Assembly (NCBI GenBank): GCA_028571685.1
Contig: CM053156.1
Span: forward strand, 88,787,049 to 88,851,048
Source: Heterohyrax brucei
Taxonomy: Eukaryota; Chordata; Mammalia; Hyracoidea; Procaviidae
DNA length: 64,000 bases
Reading direction: 5' to 3'
Below, piece after piece: positions 21,115 through 32,017 of the stretch; position 1 is the first letter of the stretch, and each line of letters starts with the position of its first letter. A model generated the notes under the pieces. The model was not told where the DNA came from. It ran no database searches and saw nothing but the letters and a program-made list of their open reading frames with translations. The position numbers were made by a program, and so were the translations under genes.

Positions 21115-21429
21115 TTGGCAGCCAGTAGGAAGCCAGTCTGGTGGATGCTGAAGAGTGGTGGTGAGTTTATAAACAGCCGGAGATGGCAGTGCCTCCGGCA
21201 CTCCTGGTCCCCCGAGTAGCCCGTGCTCTGCTGTAACGAGCAAGCCTATGAAGTCTTTCATAGGTCCAAGTCTATCACGGTTAAATTATCCCACTTGGCC
21301 CTGGGACACCAGCCCACCACAACTAGGAAATCCAGATGTGAGAAGCTTTCCCAGGGAAGCCACATGGTGAACGGGAAGGGGCCTGGGGCTAGAGAACCCA
21401 GGGGTGGATTTTAATCTGGCCTTGTGGAC

Positions 21430-21569
21430 CAGAAAGCAACACACACATTGCCATCAAGTTGATTCCAACTCAGCAGCTGCAGAAGACAGTGTAGAACCAC
21501 CTCGTAGGGTTTCCAAGAAGCAGCTGGTGGGCTTCAACTGCCGGCCTCTTGGTCAGCAGCTAAATTCTT
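21430..21569 (-). mobile_element. AfroSINE (short form)
   Basis: Antisense copy: 'attgccatcaagttgattcc', 'gtagggtttccaagaagcag' and 'tcttggtcagcagctaaatt'. The end of the tRNA head is missing. Confidence 0.83.
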
Positions 21570-22112
21570 GTGGACATGGATGGATTAATTGGAAAGCAAG
21601 ATATACAAGGGCTTAATTATGTTTACTTACCAACTGTGGTGCAGGATTTCACATTTTTGATGTGGTGGAAAACCAGGGGAAATTGGATTCTACATATCTG
21701 CAAGGAAGCAAAGGATACCTGTGTGCACCTTGTTTAGGGAATAATCCCTCCCTGTCTGTGCATTAGGGATTCTGCCACTTCAGCCAGGAGTTCTCCTCCC
21801 AGACTCCCAGCTTCATTTGCTGCAAAATGGGAGTGTGAATGCTTACCTAACACAACAGTTGTGAAGGCTACAAGGACACAACATGCCAAGTCCCTGCGTA
21901 ACATCAGGTTCACACAGAGCATCTGACGAAAGGCTGATGAAAGGTTGCTGTTCTCGCTGGTCATAGTGTCATCGGAGGGGTCAGAGGTCAGGATGTGGAC
22001 CCCAGGCAGGGCATGAGTCAGAGTCTCTCTGCTCACTAAGTATGTGACTTTGGAGAGGTTGATGCCCCCTGTGTTAGGTCGTTGGGAGGGCTGAGAGGGT
22101 GCTGTTTGTAAA
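21570..22112. other. Spacer with probable MIR remnant
   Basis: The part from about 21800 to 21945 ('cttcatttgctgcaaaatgg', 'acaacagttgtgaaggctac') matches the MIR core in sense, at low identity. The rest is unassigned. Confidence 0.5.
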
Positions 22113-22589
22113 TGTCTTAGTCTCTTAGTGCTGCTGTGACAGAAATGCACAAACGCTGACCTGGAGGAACAGAGTTGGATTTTGTCACAGTTGTGGAGGG
22201 TGGAAGTCGGAGTTCAGGGCAGCACTCTGCTCTGGTTCTGGCGGACAGCCTCTACCTCGGCTTCTCAAGCTGTGCTTAGCAGTTCTGGGAAAGCTGTGGA
22301 GTAGCATGTCTCTTCCCCCTCATCCTGGCTTCTGTGACCAGCCTGCTTCTTTTATAGCTGAGAAACTGCTTCAAAGGTAAGTTTTAAGGCATACCCTCAT
22401 CAATATGGTTTCATTAAATCAGAAAGAAAAGCTTCTTCCCAAAGAGGATCACGTCTACACAATTGTGTTGCTGTTCTATGTCCTCTGCTCCATTCTAAGA
22501 CATCAAGAGCTTACATGAATCCGCAGGTACAGGGGATAGGATTCATAACACATAGTTTTTGGCAGGGGGACACAATTCGAGCCTTAACA
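22113..22589 (-). mobile_element. MaLR-like LTR, diverged
   Basis: It starts TGTCTTAGTCTCTTAGTGCTG and ends 'gggggacacaattcgagcc' then 'ttaaca', in the reverse orientation of the type A/C family. The middle is more diverged ('ggataggattcataacac' is retained). About 477 bp. No convincing target duplication. Confidence 0.68.
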
Positions 22590-23768
22590 GTTTAGAACTA
22601 GGCTGGCCCATGACAAATGCCATGCGAGTTCCACTATTATTAGTAATGTAACCATCACTGCTCGTTATCATTACTGTCATCATTCGGGGGCCAAACCCTC
22701 CTGGTGTGAGCACTTAAAGTCAAACGTCCCAGGATACCTCAGTTCCTGGAGAAATCCCTAGTCATGAGGCTCTCCTGAGCAAGCGGGCAGTAGTCCATGG
22801 GCTTTCGTGCCAGGGATCATGTTCCTGTCCACGCAGACGGCCTCCCGCGGAAGCTTATGCAGCCAGATCACTTACGTCCCCAGGGTCCCCTCCACAACAC
22901 TGCCATAGAGTTCCTGTCCTTTTCCTGGAAGGCTCCAAGGAACCCATGATCCAAAGTACCTGGAAAGAAGAAAAAAGTCTGACAGCAGAAACCTTGGAGC
23001 GTGAAGAGCCTGGAGCACCAGCGTCTGCCCTGACCTGTCTCCCTTTGCCCGGGCCGGGCAGCTGTCGGCTTCATGCTCACAGAGCAGTCGTCTCCAAACG
23101 GGACACTCCGCCACCTTCACCTCCCGCTCACTGGTGAAAGCAGTCGCATTATTCAGAATTATCCATCGGCACTTAGTGATTCACATTATGGGGCCCATTC
23201 CCTGCGTGGTGATGTATATGTTGCGGGCGGGATTTACGGTGAGAACTACAGCGCGGCAAATCATTCTTTAAAACAGGCCCTAAACTGCACAACATTAAAA
23301 TACGAATCATGGAAAGTGTATTCTGAATTTTTAATTTCTACCTTTGTTTAACAAAATGCTCATGACCACCTTCGGAAAAGGGACAGCTCTGACTTCAATA
23401 GCACTCTGAATCCATACGCACCGGAAACAACTTCGTGTTTTCACAGTGGCTCTTTTCCCCCAATGCCCCTATTTAAATAATTACCAAAAAGGAAAAAAAG
23501 TGACGAATGATCATCTAAGATTCACAATCATTGCAAGACAATGAAGCATGAAATTCTGTTGTGAGACAGAATCCATCTCTGAGAGGCACTTGAGGAACCT
23601 TTGACGGCGTGGAAGAACTGTTTAAGTTAAAAGACAAAGTTCAGGAAATATTCCTGCAAATGAAGTAGCTGGGGGGACAAGGAGGAGGGGGAAAAACCAT
23701 CCTGGGTGCCTCTGATGCTCCATTCACGGGGGCCCACCGGGGGAAGAGGCAGCTGCTTCCTTTCTTTA
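22590..23768. other. Repeat-poor block, candidate conserved DNA
   Basis: Apart from a possible MIR 3' end at 22600-22690, no repeat is recognised. The segment 23140-23640 contains 'ttcagaattatccatcggca', 'cacattatggggcccattcc' and an A-rich tract with 'tatttaaataattacc'. It differs from both SINE and LTR DNA. The 92-aa plus frame (23073-23351) is unrecognised. Confidence 0.42.
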
Positions 23769-23960
23769 AGGAGCCCTGTAGCACAGTGGTTAAGAGCTCA
23801 GCTGCTAACCGAAAAGATTAGTGGCTCAAACCCACCAGGTGGCTGGTGGCGATCTGCTCTCCTAAAGATGACAACCTAGAAAATTCCACAGGGCAGTGCT
23901 GCTCAGTCACATGTGGTAGCTGTGAGTTGGAGTCAACTGGCCGGCACCCAACATACAACT
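23769..23960 (+). mobile_element. AfroSINE (long form)
   Basis: Well-preserved sense copy: 'gagccctgtagcacagtggt', 'taagagctcagctgctaacc', 'gatctgctctcctaaagatg', and tail 'agctgtgagttggagtcaac'. Confidence 0.92.
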
Positions 23961-24504
23961 TAAGCCCACGGCAGGCCTAGGTCTCCAGCCTTGCAGAAAA
24001 GGGGGGACTGCACATTTGTGGGTGACACACTCAAATCATGTTTATCCAAGCATGGATGTGGCTGGTAACACTTCTGCTGGCTGAGAAAATGTCATAGAGG
24101 CAAGTGGACCCTCACAGGCCACTCACGGGTCTGCTGGCATAGCCAGAAAGTCAGCTCTTTCGCAGGTTATAATTATTCCAGAGGGTAACAGCAGAGAGAG
24201 AGCCCTCCCACAGAGGAAGACTGCTTGTCTTTTTCAGCAGGACATTCATCCACCACTGTGACAGTCCCTCATACTTGCCTGTGACACAGGGGTCAGCACC
24301 AACTCTATGGGGTGGGAACTGGGATTTGATGCCTAGTCCCACAGTTATCAGCTGTGTCGTGGGCCAAGTCACACCATCCTCCTGCGGACTGGGGCTGGCA
24401 TCTGTGGCCTGGGGTTGGCTTGGTAACTCCCATCACCAGTCCACAACACCCGCTCACTTCTCCCGAGAGCATCCTGGATATTGCATGTAATTCGTGGGTG
24501 CAGC
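23961..24504. other. Spacer with probable MIR remnant
   Basis: The part from about 24300 to 24450 ('gggatttgatgcctagtccc', 'cagttatcagctgtgtcgtg') resembles the MIR core in sense. The rest is unassigned. Confidence 0.45.
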
Positions 24505-24668
24505 TACTCAGATTGGTTGGAGGTTCGGGTGCATCTCGAGGTGGTTCAGAAGCTGGTCCTGTGGCGAGCTGCTGGAAACTCAGCTGTGGAAACTGTGGGG
24601 CCCACACTTGTGCTGTGACGCACACGGTGTCCCCTTGAGTTGGACTTTACCAGGCAGCAGTGAGTTGG
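24505..24668 (+). mobile_element. AfroSINE (variant form), 5'-truncated
   Basis: Sense copy: 'gattggttggaggttcgggt', 'actgtggggcccacacttgt' and 'gtccccttgagttggacttt'. The tRNA head is mostly missing. Confidence 0.72.
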
Positions 24669-24845
24669 CTACTCGGTATCGTTATTTTTATCAGCACAGT
24701 TCTCTTAAAGAGCAATGGCTGCAAGAACAGATTTAATTTAATTCTTTATTTTATGGGCCCTCTTCTTCGTACCCTCATCTCCTCTCCACCCGCCCATTTT
24801 CTTTCTTTCTCATTTTGATGTCACTGGTGGACAGCACTTCCTTGG
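24669..24845 (+). repeat. Unclassified repeat, copy 2 (SINE 3' extension)
   Basis: It shares 'cagttctcttaaag' plus later pyrimidine-rich and 'cactggtggacag' blocks with 20186-20400, in the same order and the same position relative to the SINE. Confidence 0.55.
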
Positions 24846-25659
24846 CCCCTTGGATTGGAAGCGTCTTGGGTCTGGACACCTTGCATGTCCCCCACTGCAC
24901 GAAGCTGAGGGCTTGTCATGTGGCCACTCTCAGCATGTGTTTGGTGGCTGAATGTGTAAGCTGAGTTGTGCCCACACAGACCCCTGGAGATAGGAGGTGT
25001 TTGTCCTGTTTCCCATCTGTATCTGGTCTCCCGGATGTGGAACAACCACAGAGACCTTCCATGTTCCAGAACTTTCTGTGTCATTGTTCTTTCATAGCAT
25101 GTTGAGATCCCTGGTGCCACATGCTATTGATGAGCCAGAGTCCAAACATTCTATGATCCTTATTTCCCCTGGGCTGTGAGGTCCCATTTCTGCTTGGGAA
25201 CATGGTTTTCTCTGGTACAGAGGAACCTGGCCTGAATATGAAGTGTTGGATTAAATCCTTGTATTTTCTCACCAGTGGGAGAATGCACCCTGCCCTCCAG
25301 CTCCCATTCTGATCTCTGTGTTTCCCCTTCATCTCTTCCTTCACAGTCCGCTCCCATCCAGGCGAGCCTTTGTGAACTGTAAGAGCCGGGAGCCTTTGAA
25401 AAGGCAGCTCCAAGAGGAGGTTTGCACACAAGGAAGTCCACAGGTAGGAACGCAGACCCTGCATCCTTGTCAGGAGTCGCTGCTTCCAGTCCATCACGAG
25501 ACCTTCCGTGCTTCGGCTGACCCTGGGAAGCCTCCTGAAGCTTCCAGTGTAGGATGGGGGTAGGGAGAAGAGGGGACCAAAAGAGGAAAAGACAGAGGGC
25601 AAAGGGACGTTCTTTTATTGTTGTTGTTATTCTGAGCAAATGGAGAAGCCACTGCTTAG
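24846..25659. other. Repeat-poor block with overlapping frames
   Basis: No repeat is recognised. Overlapping minus frames of 173 aa (25081-25602) and 190 aa (25160-25732) and an 81-aa plus frame (25318-25563) are unrecognised. The plus strand carries the exon-like segment listed separately. The minus frames have no matching splice or promoter signals that I can see. Confidence 0.4.
25347..25443 (+). other. Exon-like segment (candidate only)
   Basis: A strong pyrimidine tract ending 'catctcttccttcacag' precedes base 25347. The segment ends 'aagtccacag' and is followed by GTAGGA, a good donor. The 97-nt segment has one open frame of the three (residues PLPSRRAFVNCKSREPLKRQ followed by LQEEVCTQGSPQ), with no domain I know. 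No partner exon is identifiable, and chance matches of this quality are expected in 64 kb. Confidence 0.2.
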
Positions 25660-25778
25660 TGTCTACGGCGGCATGCTCTATAAGGATGACAGACAGCCTA
25701 GCACACCCCACGGGGCAGCTCCACTCAGTCACATCGGATCGCTGTGTGTCGGAATCAACTCAACAGCGATAGGACTGT
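25660..25778 (+). mobile_element. AfroSINE, partial
   Basis: Sense body and tail: 'ctataaggatgacagacagc', 'cccacggggcagctccactc' and 'gtcggaatcaactcaacagc'. The head is missing. Confidence 0.75.
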
Positions 25779-27282
25779 GCTGAGTTCCATGAAGGAGAGG
25801 TTCTCCCACAGAGTGCTGACATCTGCACTTGACACTTCCTCCGTGTGGGGGGCACCCTTGAAAATGACTCTCCAAACCCACCTCGTGGTAGTCACGCTCG
25901 TGTGTATTCACTCCCCTGAGTGTGGGCTGGAAGTAAAGGGCTGGCACTCCCAACATTGGATCATGTGTAGATTTTGAGTCCCCCCTTGCTCACTGCCTCT
26001 TGATCTGTCTGTCTGTTTTGCTCCCCCTCTCCCCATCTCCAGCAGTCATGTCTTGAGAGCACTGGGATGATTGATGGAGATGCCGTGTGGTGAGGATCTC
26101 AACTGAGAGACTTTGAGACTGAAATCTTCTTAGGCTGCTCACGGCCGCATGAGTGGGTGTGGGTGTGGGCCCTCCAGGTGCAGCTGAGAGTGAAGATGAC
26201 CACAGTGCTGGCCTGGAGACAGTGTCGTGGGACACTGGAGTCATGACCACTCCACTAAAGTGTGTTTGGGTACCTGAGCCATGGACAATGTGACATAGTG
26301 AGTGGCCATTGCAACCTCAGGTAATTAGTTATGCAGTTGTAGGAAAATGATACACCCTACAACCTCCTTCTCCCAAGTCCGGAAACTCTCCACCATCCCC
26401 CATGGCCCAAGCCATGAGTGTGGTCAGCCCTGACTCCTGCCGCGCCCCTGCCTGCCCCCGTAGATGTCTCTGTAACTTGGCTACGTTGAGGACATAGAAG
26501 CAGAATCATCTACTCTGGCTTTTGTTTCTTCTCAGCACATTTCCTTGGGATTCCTGTAAGTAGTTGCGTGCCTCAGTGACTGTATGGTCGAGGTGTAGTC
26601 CACAGTGCAGAGGTGACACGGGAAGTTCATTTCCCTGTTGAGGGGCCCATGCTTCACCAAACACCAAGTCCAACTCGTTCTCTTTGTCACTAGTCTGTGA
26701 CTCTTCTGCATCTTTGGCCCCAGCAGCCGGCACACTGGAGCCGGCCACTGTCATCTCCCTCGTAACTTGTCTGGCTGCTACGGTCCCGGATGCATGGAGT
26801 TTAACTACACAGTGCAGCACTTTCCAGGGAACAGATGAGGCTGGTGTCAGGGAGTACTCGTTTGTTAATAAGTGATTAGTATTTTGGAAATCATGATTTA
26901 ACAAAAGTTGTTTAGTTCAAGATTCCATATGATGACACGGTGTTGGTGGCGACCACTCAGCTCCAGCCATGGGCTGAACCTCCCTCGGTCCTCCCAGCCA
27001 CAGCGTGCCTGAACTATTTGTGACCCACCTGACATGTCATCTCTCTACTCAACACCCCCATGCTGTCCATCACCCCAGGATGAAGTGCAGGCTGTTGGTC
27101 ACGTGATCCACTCCTCCTTAGGACTGCCGCCTGCCTGGGCCCCGATCTGACGCTGCTCCCCCCAGGCAGCCCTCCCTCTTGCACAGCGAGTGAAGTCTAG
27201 CCCTTCCACCACCACACTTTGGCAGCAAGGCCTTCCCCGCCTCCTTCCTTTTCTGTTCATCCTTGTTCCCTTCCTCTCGTAC
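25779..27282. other. Repeat-poor block
   Basis: About 1.5 kb with no confident repeat. Frames up to 132 aa (minus, 26506-26904) are unrecognised. Confidence 0.42.
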
Positions 27283-27385
27283 CAATGACTGCGGGCATGG
27301 TGCAGGACTGGGCAGTGTTTCCTTCTCTTGTACGTAGGGTGGCTATGAGTCAGGACCAAATTAACAGCATCTAATAACAACACCT
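27283..27385 (+). mobile_element. RTE/BovB-type LINE 3'-terminal fragment
   Basis: Sense RTE terminus: 'gcatggtgcaggactgggca' and 'gggtggctatgagtcaggac', ending 'taataacaac'. Only the last ~100 bp are present. Confidence 0.75.
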
Positions 27386-27606
27386 CCTCTGGGAAGCCTT
27401 CCAGGCTGGTCTACCTTTGGAGTCAGGTGCTTACCTGCGGGCCGGTGTACAAAAAAACCCCATGCACCTCCCAGGGTAGCAGCACTCACCGTGCAGTTGT
27501 GGTTCCTGCTGATTTATTATTAACACTCAGAGCAGGCACCCTCTAATGGCCACCCACTAGTACTACTCCATGACTACTGCTACCTTGACTGCCACCAGTA
27601 TTGTGG

Positions 27607-27790
27607 TAAAAGAGCCCCGGGGGCGACAGCTCAGCCATTGGTTGCTAACTAAAGGTGATGCAAACCTACCACCCACTCTGCAGAGGAAAGGCTCGATGAT
27701 GTGCCCAGGAAACCCAGGGGGACAGCTCCCCCCTGCCCTGGAGAGCCTTTGTGAGTCAGAATGGACTCAGTGTCACACAATGATGACAAG
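27607..27790 (+). mobile_element. AfroSINE (long form), diverged
   Basis: Sense copy: 'gagccccgggggcgacagct', 'ttggttgctaactaaaggtg', and tail 'tttgtgagtcagaatggact'. Confidence 0.75.
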
Positions 27791-27837
27791 AACCCCAACT
27801 GGAAAGTCAGGGTTTGGACCATCCACAGGCTTCAACA

Positions 27838-27960
27838 AGAGAAAAACCTGGCGCTCTGCTCCCATAATGATTGCAGCCTGGGACACCATCTGGGGACAGT
27901 CCTGCTCTGTCGTACACTATCGCTGTGAGTCGGGATTGACTCAAGGACGCCCAACAATTC
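27838..27960 (+). mobile_element. AfroSINE (long form), body and tail
   Basis: Sense: 'ctctgctcccataatgattg', 'cctgctctgtcgtacactat' and 'cgctgtgagtcgggattgac'. The head is missing. Confidence 0.75.
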
Positions 27961-28071
27961 CAGCTGAATTGTAACTATCCCTACTAGGGTGCTCGGCCCT
28001 CGCCAGGAGCCTGGAGGCCTTGACCACCAGCTGTCTCTTGCTCACCTCCGCACCCCAGCTCCAGGTGACAC

Positions 28072-28245
28072 ATGTTGTGGATGGCTGTTGTCACCTTGTC
28101 AGTTCTGACTCTTGAGGCTCGTACAGAGCAATGAAGTGTTGCCCAGTCCCGCACCTTCTTCACGGCGTTTGCTATGTTAGAGTCCGTCGTTGCAGCTGTG
28201 GCACCAGTCCATCGGACTGAGGGCTGTCTTCATTTCCACTAGCCC
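28072..28245 (-). mobile_element. RTE/BovB-type LINE, antisense outer copy, left part
   Basis: Antisense 3' end: 'gctgttgtcaccttgtcagt', 'caatgaagtgttgcccagtc', 'ctagccctctgccaaac'. It is interrupted at about 28245 and appears to continue at 28546. Confidence 0.75.
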
Positions 28246-28545
28246 TCTGCCAAACAAATCTGTCTTGAAAGAAGTACAGTCAGAATGTTCCTTGGAAGCA
28301 AGGATGGTGGGACTTTGTCTCATTCTTTGGACACATTACCAGGAGAGATCCCCCTGAAGAAGGACATCGTGCTTGGTAGAGGGTTAGTGAGAAGGAGAGA
28401 TTCTCCATGAGACTGACGTCCCGGCTGCCACAATGCGCTCAAGCCGAACAGCTGTGAAGGTGGCGCCGAGCAGGACAGTGCTTCGTTCTGTCGCGCACAG
28501 GGTGGCTGTGAGCCGGAACCTGATCCCCTTACCAGACAGCACCGA
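28246..28545 (+). mobile_element. RTE/BovB-type LINE 3' end, inserted in inverted orientation
   Basis: Sense RTE end: 'gtacagtcagaatgttcctt', 'ctttggacacattaccagga', 'gacagtgcttcgttctgtcg' and 'gggtggctgtgagccggaac'. Antisense RTE lies on both sides, so the younger copy went head-to-head into an older one. No clear target duplication. Confidence 0.78.
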
Positions 28546-28840
28546 TTACCACACAGAGCACTCTTGTCTAGCAGTTGGTCCTTCCTGATGATGTGTCCAA
28601 AGTGAGGGACCCAGAGTCTCGCCGGCTTTGCTTCTAAGGAGGTTTCTGGTTGATTTCTTCTGAGACTTGTTCATTCGGCCCACTGACAGTCCACCTGTGT
28701 TCATTGGGTTCTTTGCCGACACTGCAGTTTGGAGCCATCCATTCTTCTGCCTGCCTTTTTCATTGTCCAGCTTTCTCACGCATGTGAGGAGATGGAAAAG
28801 ACCATGACTTGGGTCAGGTCCACCTTCGTCATCCAAGTGC
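28546..28840 (-). mobile_element. RTE/BovB-type LINE, antisense outer copy, right part
   Basis: Continues the antisense order: 'gtccttcctgatgatgtgtc', 'gcttctaaggaggtttctgg', 'cattgtccagctttctcacg', 'gaccatgacttgggtcaggt'. This matches the sequence at 39430-39690. Confidence 0.8.
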
Positions 28841-29043
28841 ACACATGTTGCTGTGGAATCAATTCCAATCGTAGTGACCCCACAGGACAGAGTAAAACTG
28901 CCCCACAGAGTTTCCTAGGACATAATCTTTCCGGGGGAGGCCTAGGTGGGGCCAGATTTCCCGCCCGAAGAGTGGCTGGTAAGTTCAGTCCCCAACGTTT
29001 TGGCTAGCAGCCAAGCACTTAACCACTCCACCACCAGGGCTCC
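28841..29043 (-). mobile_element. AfroSINE (long form)
   Basis: Antisense copy: 'tggaatcaattccaatcgta', 'aggacataatctttccgggg', and head 'accactccaccaccagggct'. Confidence 0.88.
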
Positions 29044-29057
29044 GTATCAAAGTGTGT

Positions 29058-29160
29058 GCATGTTGTTAGCTGCCGTCAGGTGGGTTTCAACCCATAGCAA
29101 CCCCAAGTACAACAGGAGGAGATGCCGCCCGGTCCCGTGCTAACCTCACAACTGGTGCCG
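29058..29160 (-). mobile_element. RTE/BovB-type LINE 3'-terminal fragment
   Basis: Antisense: 'gttgttagctgccgtcaggt', 'gatgccgcccggtcccgtgc' and 'taacctcacaactg'. Confidence 0.7.
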
Positions 29161-29185
29161 GGTTTGAGTCCAGTCAAAGTGTACA

Positions 29186-29340
29186 AAAACCAAAATACCA
29201 AAACCGCTGCTGTTACGTCAGTTCTGACTCACAGAGACTCCAGAAGCCAGAGTAGAACTACCGCATAGATTTCCAAGGGGCTGCAGGTAAGTGGGAATTG
29301 CTGGCTGTTTGGTTAGCAGCCGTTCTGCTACCAGAGCTCC
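29186..29340 (-). mobile_element. AfroSINE (short form)
   Basis: Antisense copy: A-rich 'caaaaaccaaaataccaaaa', 'cagttctgactcacagagac' and 'ctgtttggttagcagccgtt'. Confidence 0.85.
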
Positions 29341-30690
29341 ACTAGGGTTGCGTAGTAGGTACTCAGTGCTTATTATGGCATGAAAAAGCCGGCTTCTGGC
29401 TCTGTAGTTCTTGGTGAAAATGTCAACTTAAGTTTATGGAGCCAGTCAGCTGCAGGGAAGACAACATGTTCCCTCCCCGCTTTGCTCCCTCTCCTGTTTA
29501 GGGACAGAGCTCTGTGCCGACTACTCTCGTTCATCCCTTCTTCCTCTGTAGGAAAGGGCTGGCAGCGTGAGCAGGTGAGGTGGTGGGACTGGCTGGAAAG
29601 CATCACTGTGTTTCACTGGCTCTTCGGTCACACGCCTATCTCTGGACCAACTACCACAACCTGCTAAGTGATGCTGGGACTCGGGCCCATGGCTTTAGCG
29701 CACAGACAGTTTGGGGGGGAAATCCCATCCACAGCAGGTAGATGGGGGCTTTCCAAGACCCATCCCAGAGTTAACACAGTGGCTCCCCCGGGGAAGCAGG
29801 CAGCAGTAGCAGCCACCCAGTACATGTGCCAGCGACCAAAGGCAGAGCAAGCACTCTGCTCTCCTTGCCCCTAAGCATCACCACTCCTTGACAAGGGGGT
29901 GGACAGAATCAGGCACGTCAGCAGATTGCTCTGGGAGTAGGCAGGCGCCAGTCCTTCGGGCCAGTGCGGACACACTTGTGTCAGAGGAGAAACGGAAACA
30001 GCCACTCCACACCTGATCTTTGGGAATGCACTTCCGGAACTTTCACAACAGAGGAACCCCACTTCCTGTGAAATCAAACTTGCAGCAAATGTCCTCGATA
30101 TGCAGGCCTCTCTGCAAAGCCTGTGTTCTCCCTCTTGCGAATGTTGCAGAATCCCTGAGGTGGGGAGCTCCACCTTGTACCTCATGACTGTGTACACTGT
30201 CAGTGCTGAGCGTGGTGAGCATCTCAGCAAGCACACATATGTGGCTGCAAGCGCGCTTGTCAGGTGATACATGGATGTGACACAGGCCACCTGGGGAGGG
30301 GCCGGGTCCCTAGGTGACCACTGAGACCAGTGTGGGTGGTGAACTGGGAGCTCCTGGCCTGGTGAAGGCCGCAGCCACCTGAGCCTTGAGGGAGTTTGGC
30401 TGGAGGTTCCTGTCTGTGAGACACTCAGCTGTCCTCATCCTGAAGAACAAGCCTCCTCCAGGGCGTGGAGACCAAGCTGGCGTCGGGCGAGGGAACGGAA
30501 AGGCAGCGAGCAGAGGCGTGGGACTGCTTGGAACCACGCAAGGAGCTTCCCTCCTTCTGCACATGTTTGTGTAGGGTGTTAACTCGCCTGCCTGAGTTAC
30601 AGAGAGTGTGTTGTTGGGCTAGTGGTGCTCAGATGGCTGGGAATCCGCCCTGAGGAGGAGGGACAATCACGCTGGTCCTGAGATCCAGAA
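29341..30690. other. Repeat-poor block
   Basis: No repeat is confidently recognised in about 1.3 kb. Frames up to 139 aa (minus, 29871-30290) overlap others and show no known domain. Confidence 0.42.
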
Positions 30691-30892
30691 CCCCGGAGCG
30701 CTGGTGGTGCAGCGGTGAAGTGCTCAGCTGCTAACTGAAAGGTTGGCTACTTGAACCCACCCAGGGGCTCCGAGGGAGAGAGATCTGGGTGGGGACCTGC
30801 TCCTGTAGAGGTGACGACTTGGAAACCACGTGGTACAGTTCTACCGTCACACGGGGTCACTGGGAGTCAGTGTCAACTCAGTGGCATCTGAA
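30691..30892 (+). mobile_element. AfroSINE (long form)
   Basis: Sense copy: 'gcgctggtggtgcagcggtg', 'gtgctcagctgctaactgaa', 'ggacctgctcctgtagaggt' and 'cactgggagtcagtgtcaac'. Confidence 0.9.
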
Positions 30893-30955
30893 GACAGCAC
30901 AGAGACCTGGAGCCAACCTCACACATTTTGCGTTGAGCGTGCGAAACCCTTCTGG

Positions 30956-30971
30956 TGTCTGAGGCTGGGTT

Positions 30972-31031
<60 letters not shown>

Positions 31032-31445
31032 AAGGAAGGAAGTGGCTCACAGGGTCACAGAGGCTGAGAAGTCCCAAGTCTGTGGGCGAGCCTGGAGGCT
31101 ACACCTGATTCGTGTCGCTGCAGGGGCTGATGACCCTAAGCTGCGGACCTCGGAGGCTGATGAACCCCAAATCTGGTAAGCTCTAGCTCAAGTCCCAAGA
31201 ACCAGAGGTCAGATGAGCAGAAGCCAGCAAGGGCCAGCAAAACCCAGCAAGCTTTACCAGAACGTCTGCCTGTATTTGATGCAGGCCCCGTCCCTCAGGA
31301 AACTCTCCCTCAACTGATGGGCTACTCACAGCAGATACCATCCTGGAGGCAATCCCATTGTCTCAGATCTCATCATCACACGACTGTCAAACTACATCCT
31401 AACTGCCAAACCACTGAGAATCATGGCCCAGCCAGGCTGACACAC
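30956..31445 (-). mobile_element. Type B LTR, reverse orientation, with GT repeat
   Basis: It begins TGTCTGAGGCTGGGTTCTC, the counterpart of 'tgtcttaggctcggttttc' at 34199, then is replaced or expanded by a GT repeat. It resumes with 'ggctcacagggtcacagagg' and 'cggaggctgatgaacccc' and ends near 'ccagccaggctgacacac'. It is related to 34199-34756, and more diverged. Confidence 0.62.
30975..31030. repeat. (GT)23 microsatellite with GC tail
   Basis: 23 uninterrupted GT units (30975-31020) followed by 'gcgcgcgtgt'. It is likely length-polymorphic and can form Z-DNA. It sits inside LTR sequence. Confidence 0.97.
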
Positions 31446-32017
31446 AACTGGGAAAACAAAGCACTTGACAGCTCTCAGGTGTGGCTGTATATTTTTTTCG
31501 GTGGCTTTCCTTGATTACTGTCAGACACGATTGTTTTTCCACAAGATCAGAGAAGTTCATAGGCTTTACCTATGGCTTTGTTCCCTGCAGCCTTTATTTG
31601 GTGATGAAAAACAAAAGAAACAAACAAAAACACCTCTCTTCTCTACTGTTTGAAATGGATAAAGAGGTAGTGTTCTCACGGAAACGGAATCTGTCTTAAT
31701 TAAGGAGAACTTCAGTGCAGCCATCTGTCCTCTGGACGAAAGCACTGTACCCCTTCTGACTTTAGTAGCTCAGCTCTTTGGGCAGCCGCCGGAGTCAAGT
31801 CCGGGAGCCAGTTCCCACCCTCCTACTGCCCGCGACTTCTTCATCCACTTCATCAGTGGCTTTCTCAGCACATTGTGAGATGGTTGGGAGGAGCTCTGGT
31901 GACGGATGCCACCAAGAAGTGACAGTGCCGGGCTTTGATTCTTCTAGTTTGATACTGTTACGTGCCTGCACTGGTTCCAAAATGAGGTGTCTGTGAACAC
32001 ACATACCCGTGTGTGTA
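31446..32017. other. Repeat-poor spacer
   Basis: No repeat or gene is recognised. Confidence 0.42.

Noticed and set aside
25081..25732. 173- and 190-aa minus frames as a gene
   Set aside because: They overlap in different frames with no domain or supporting signals.
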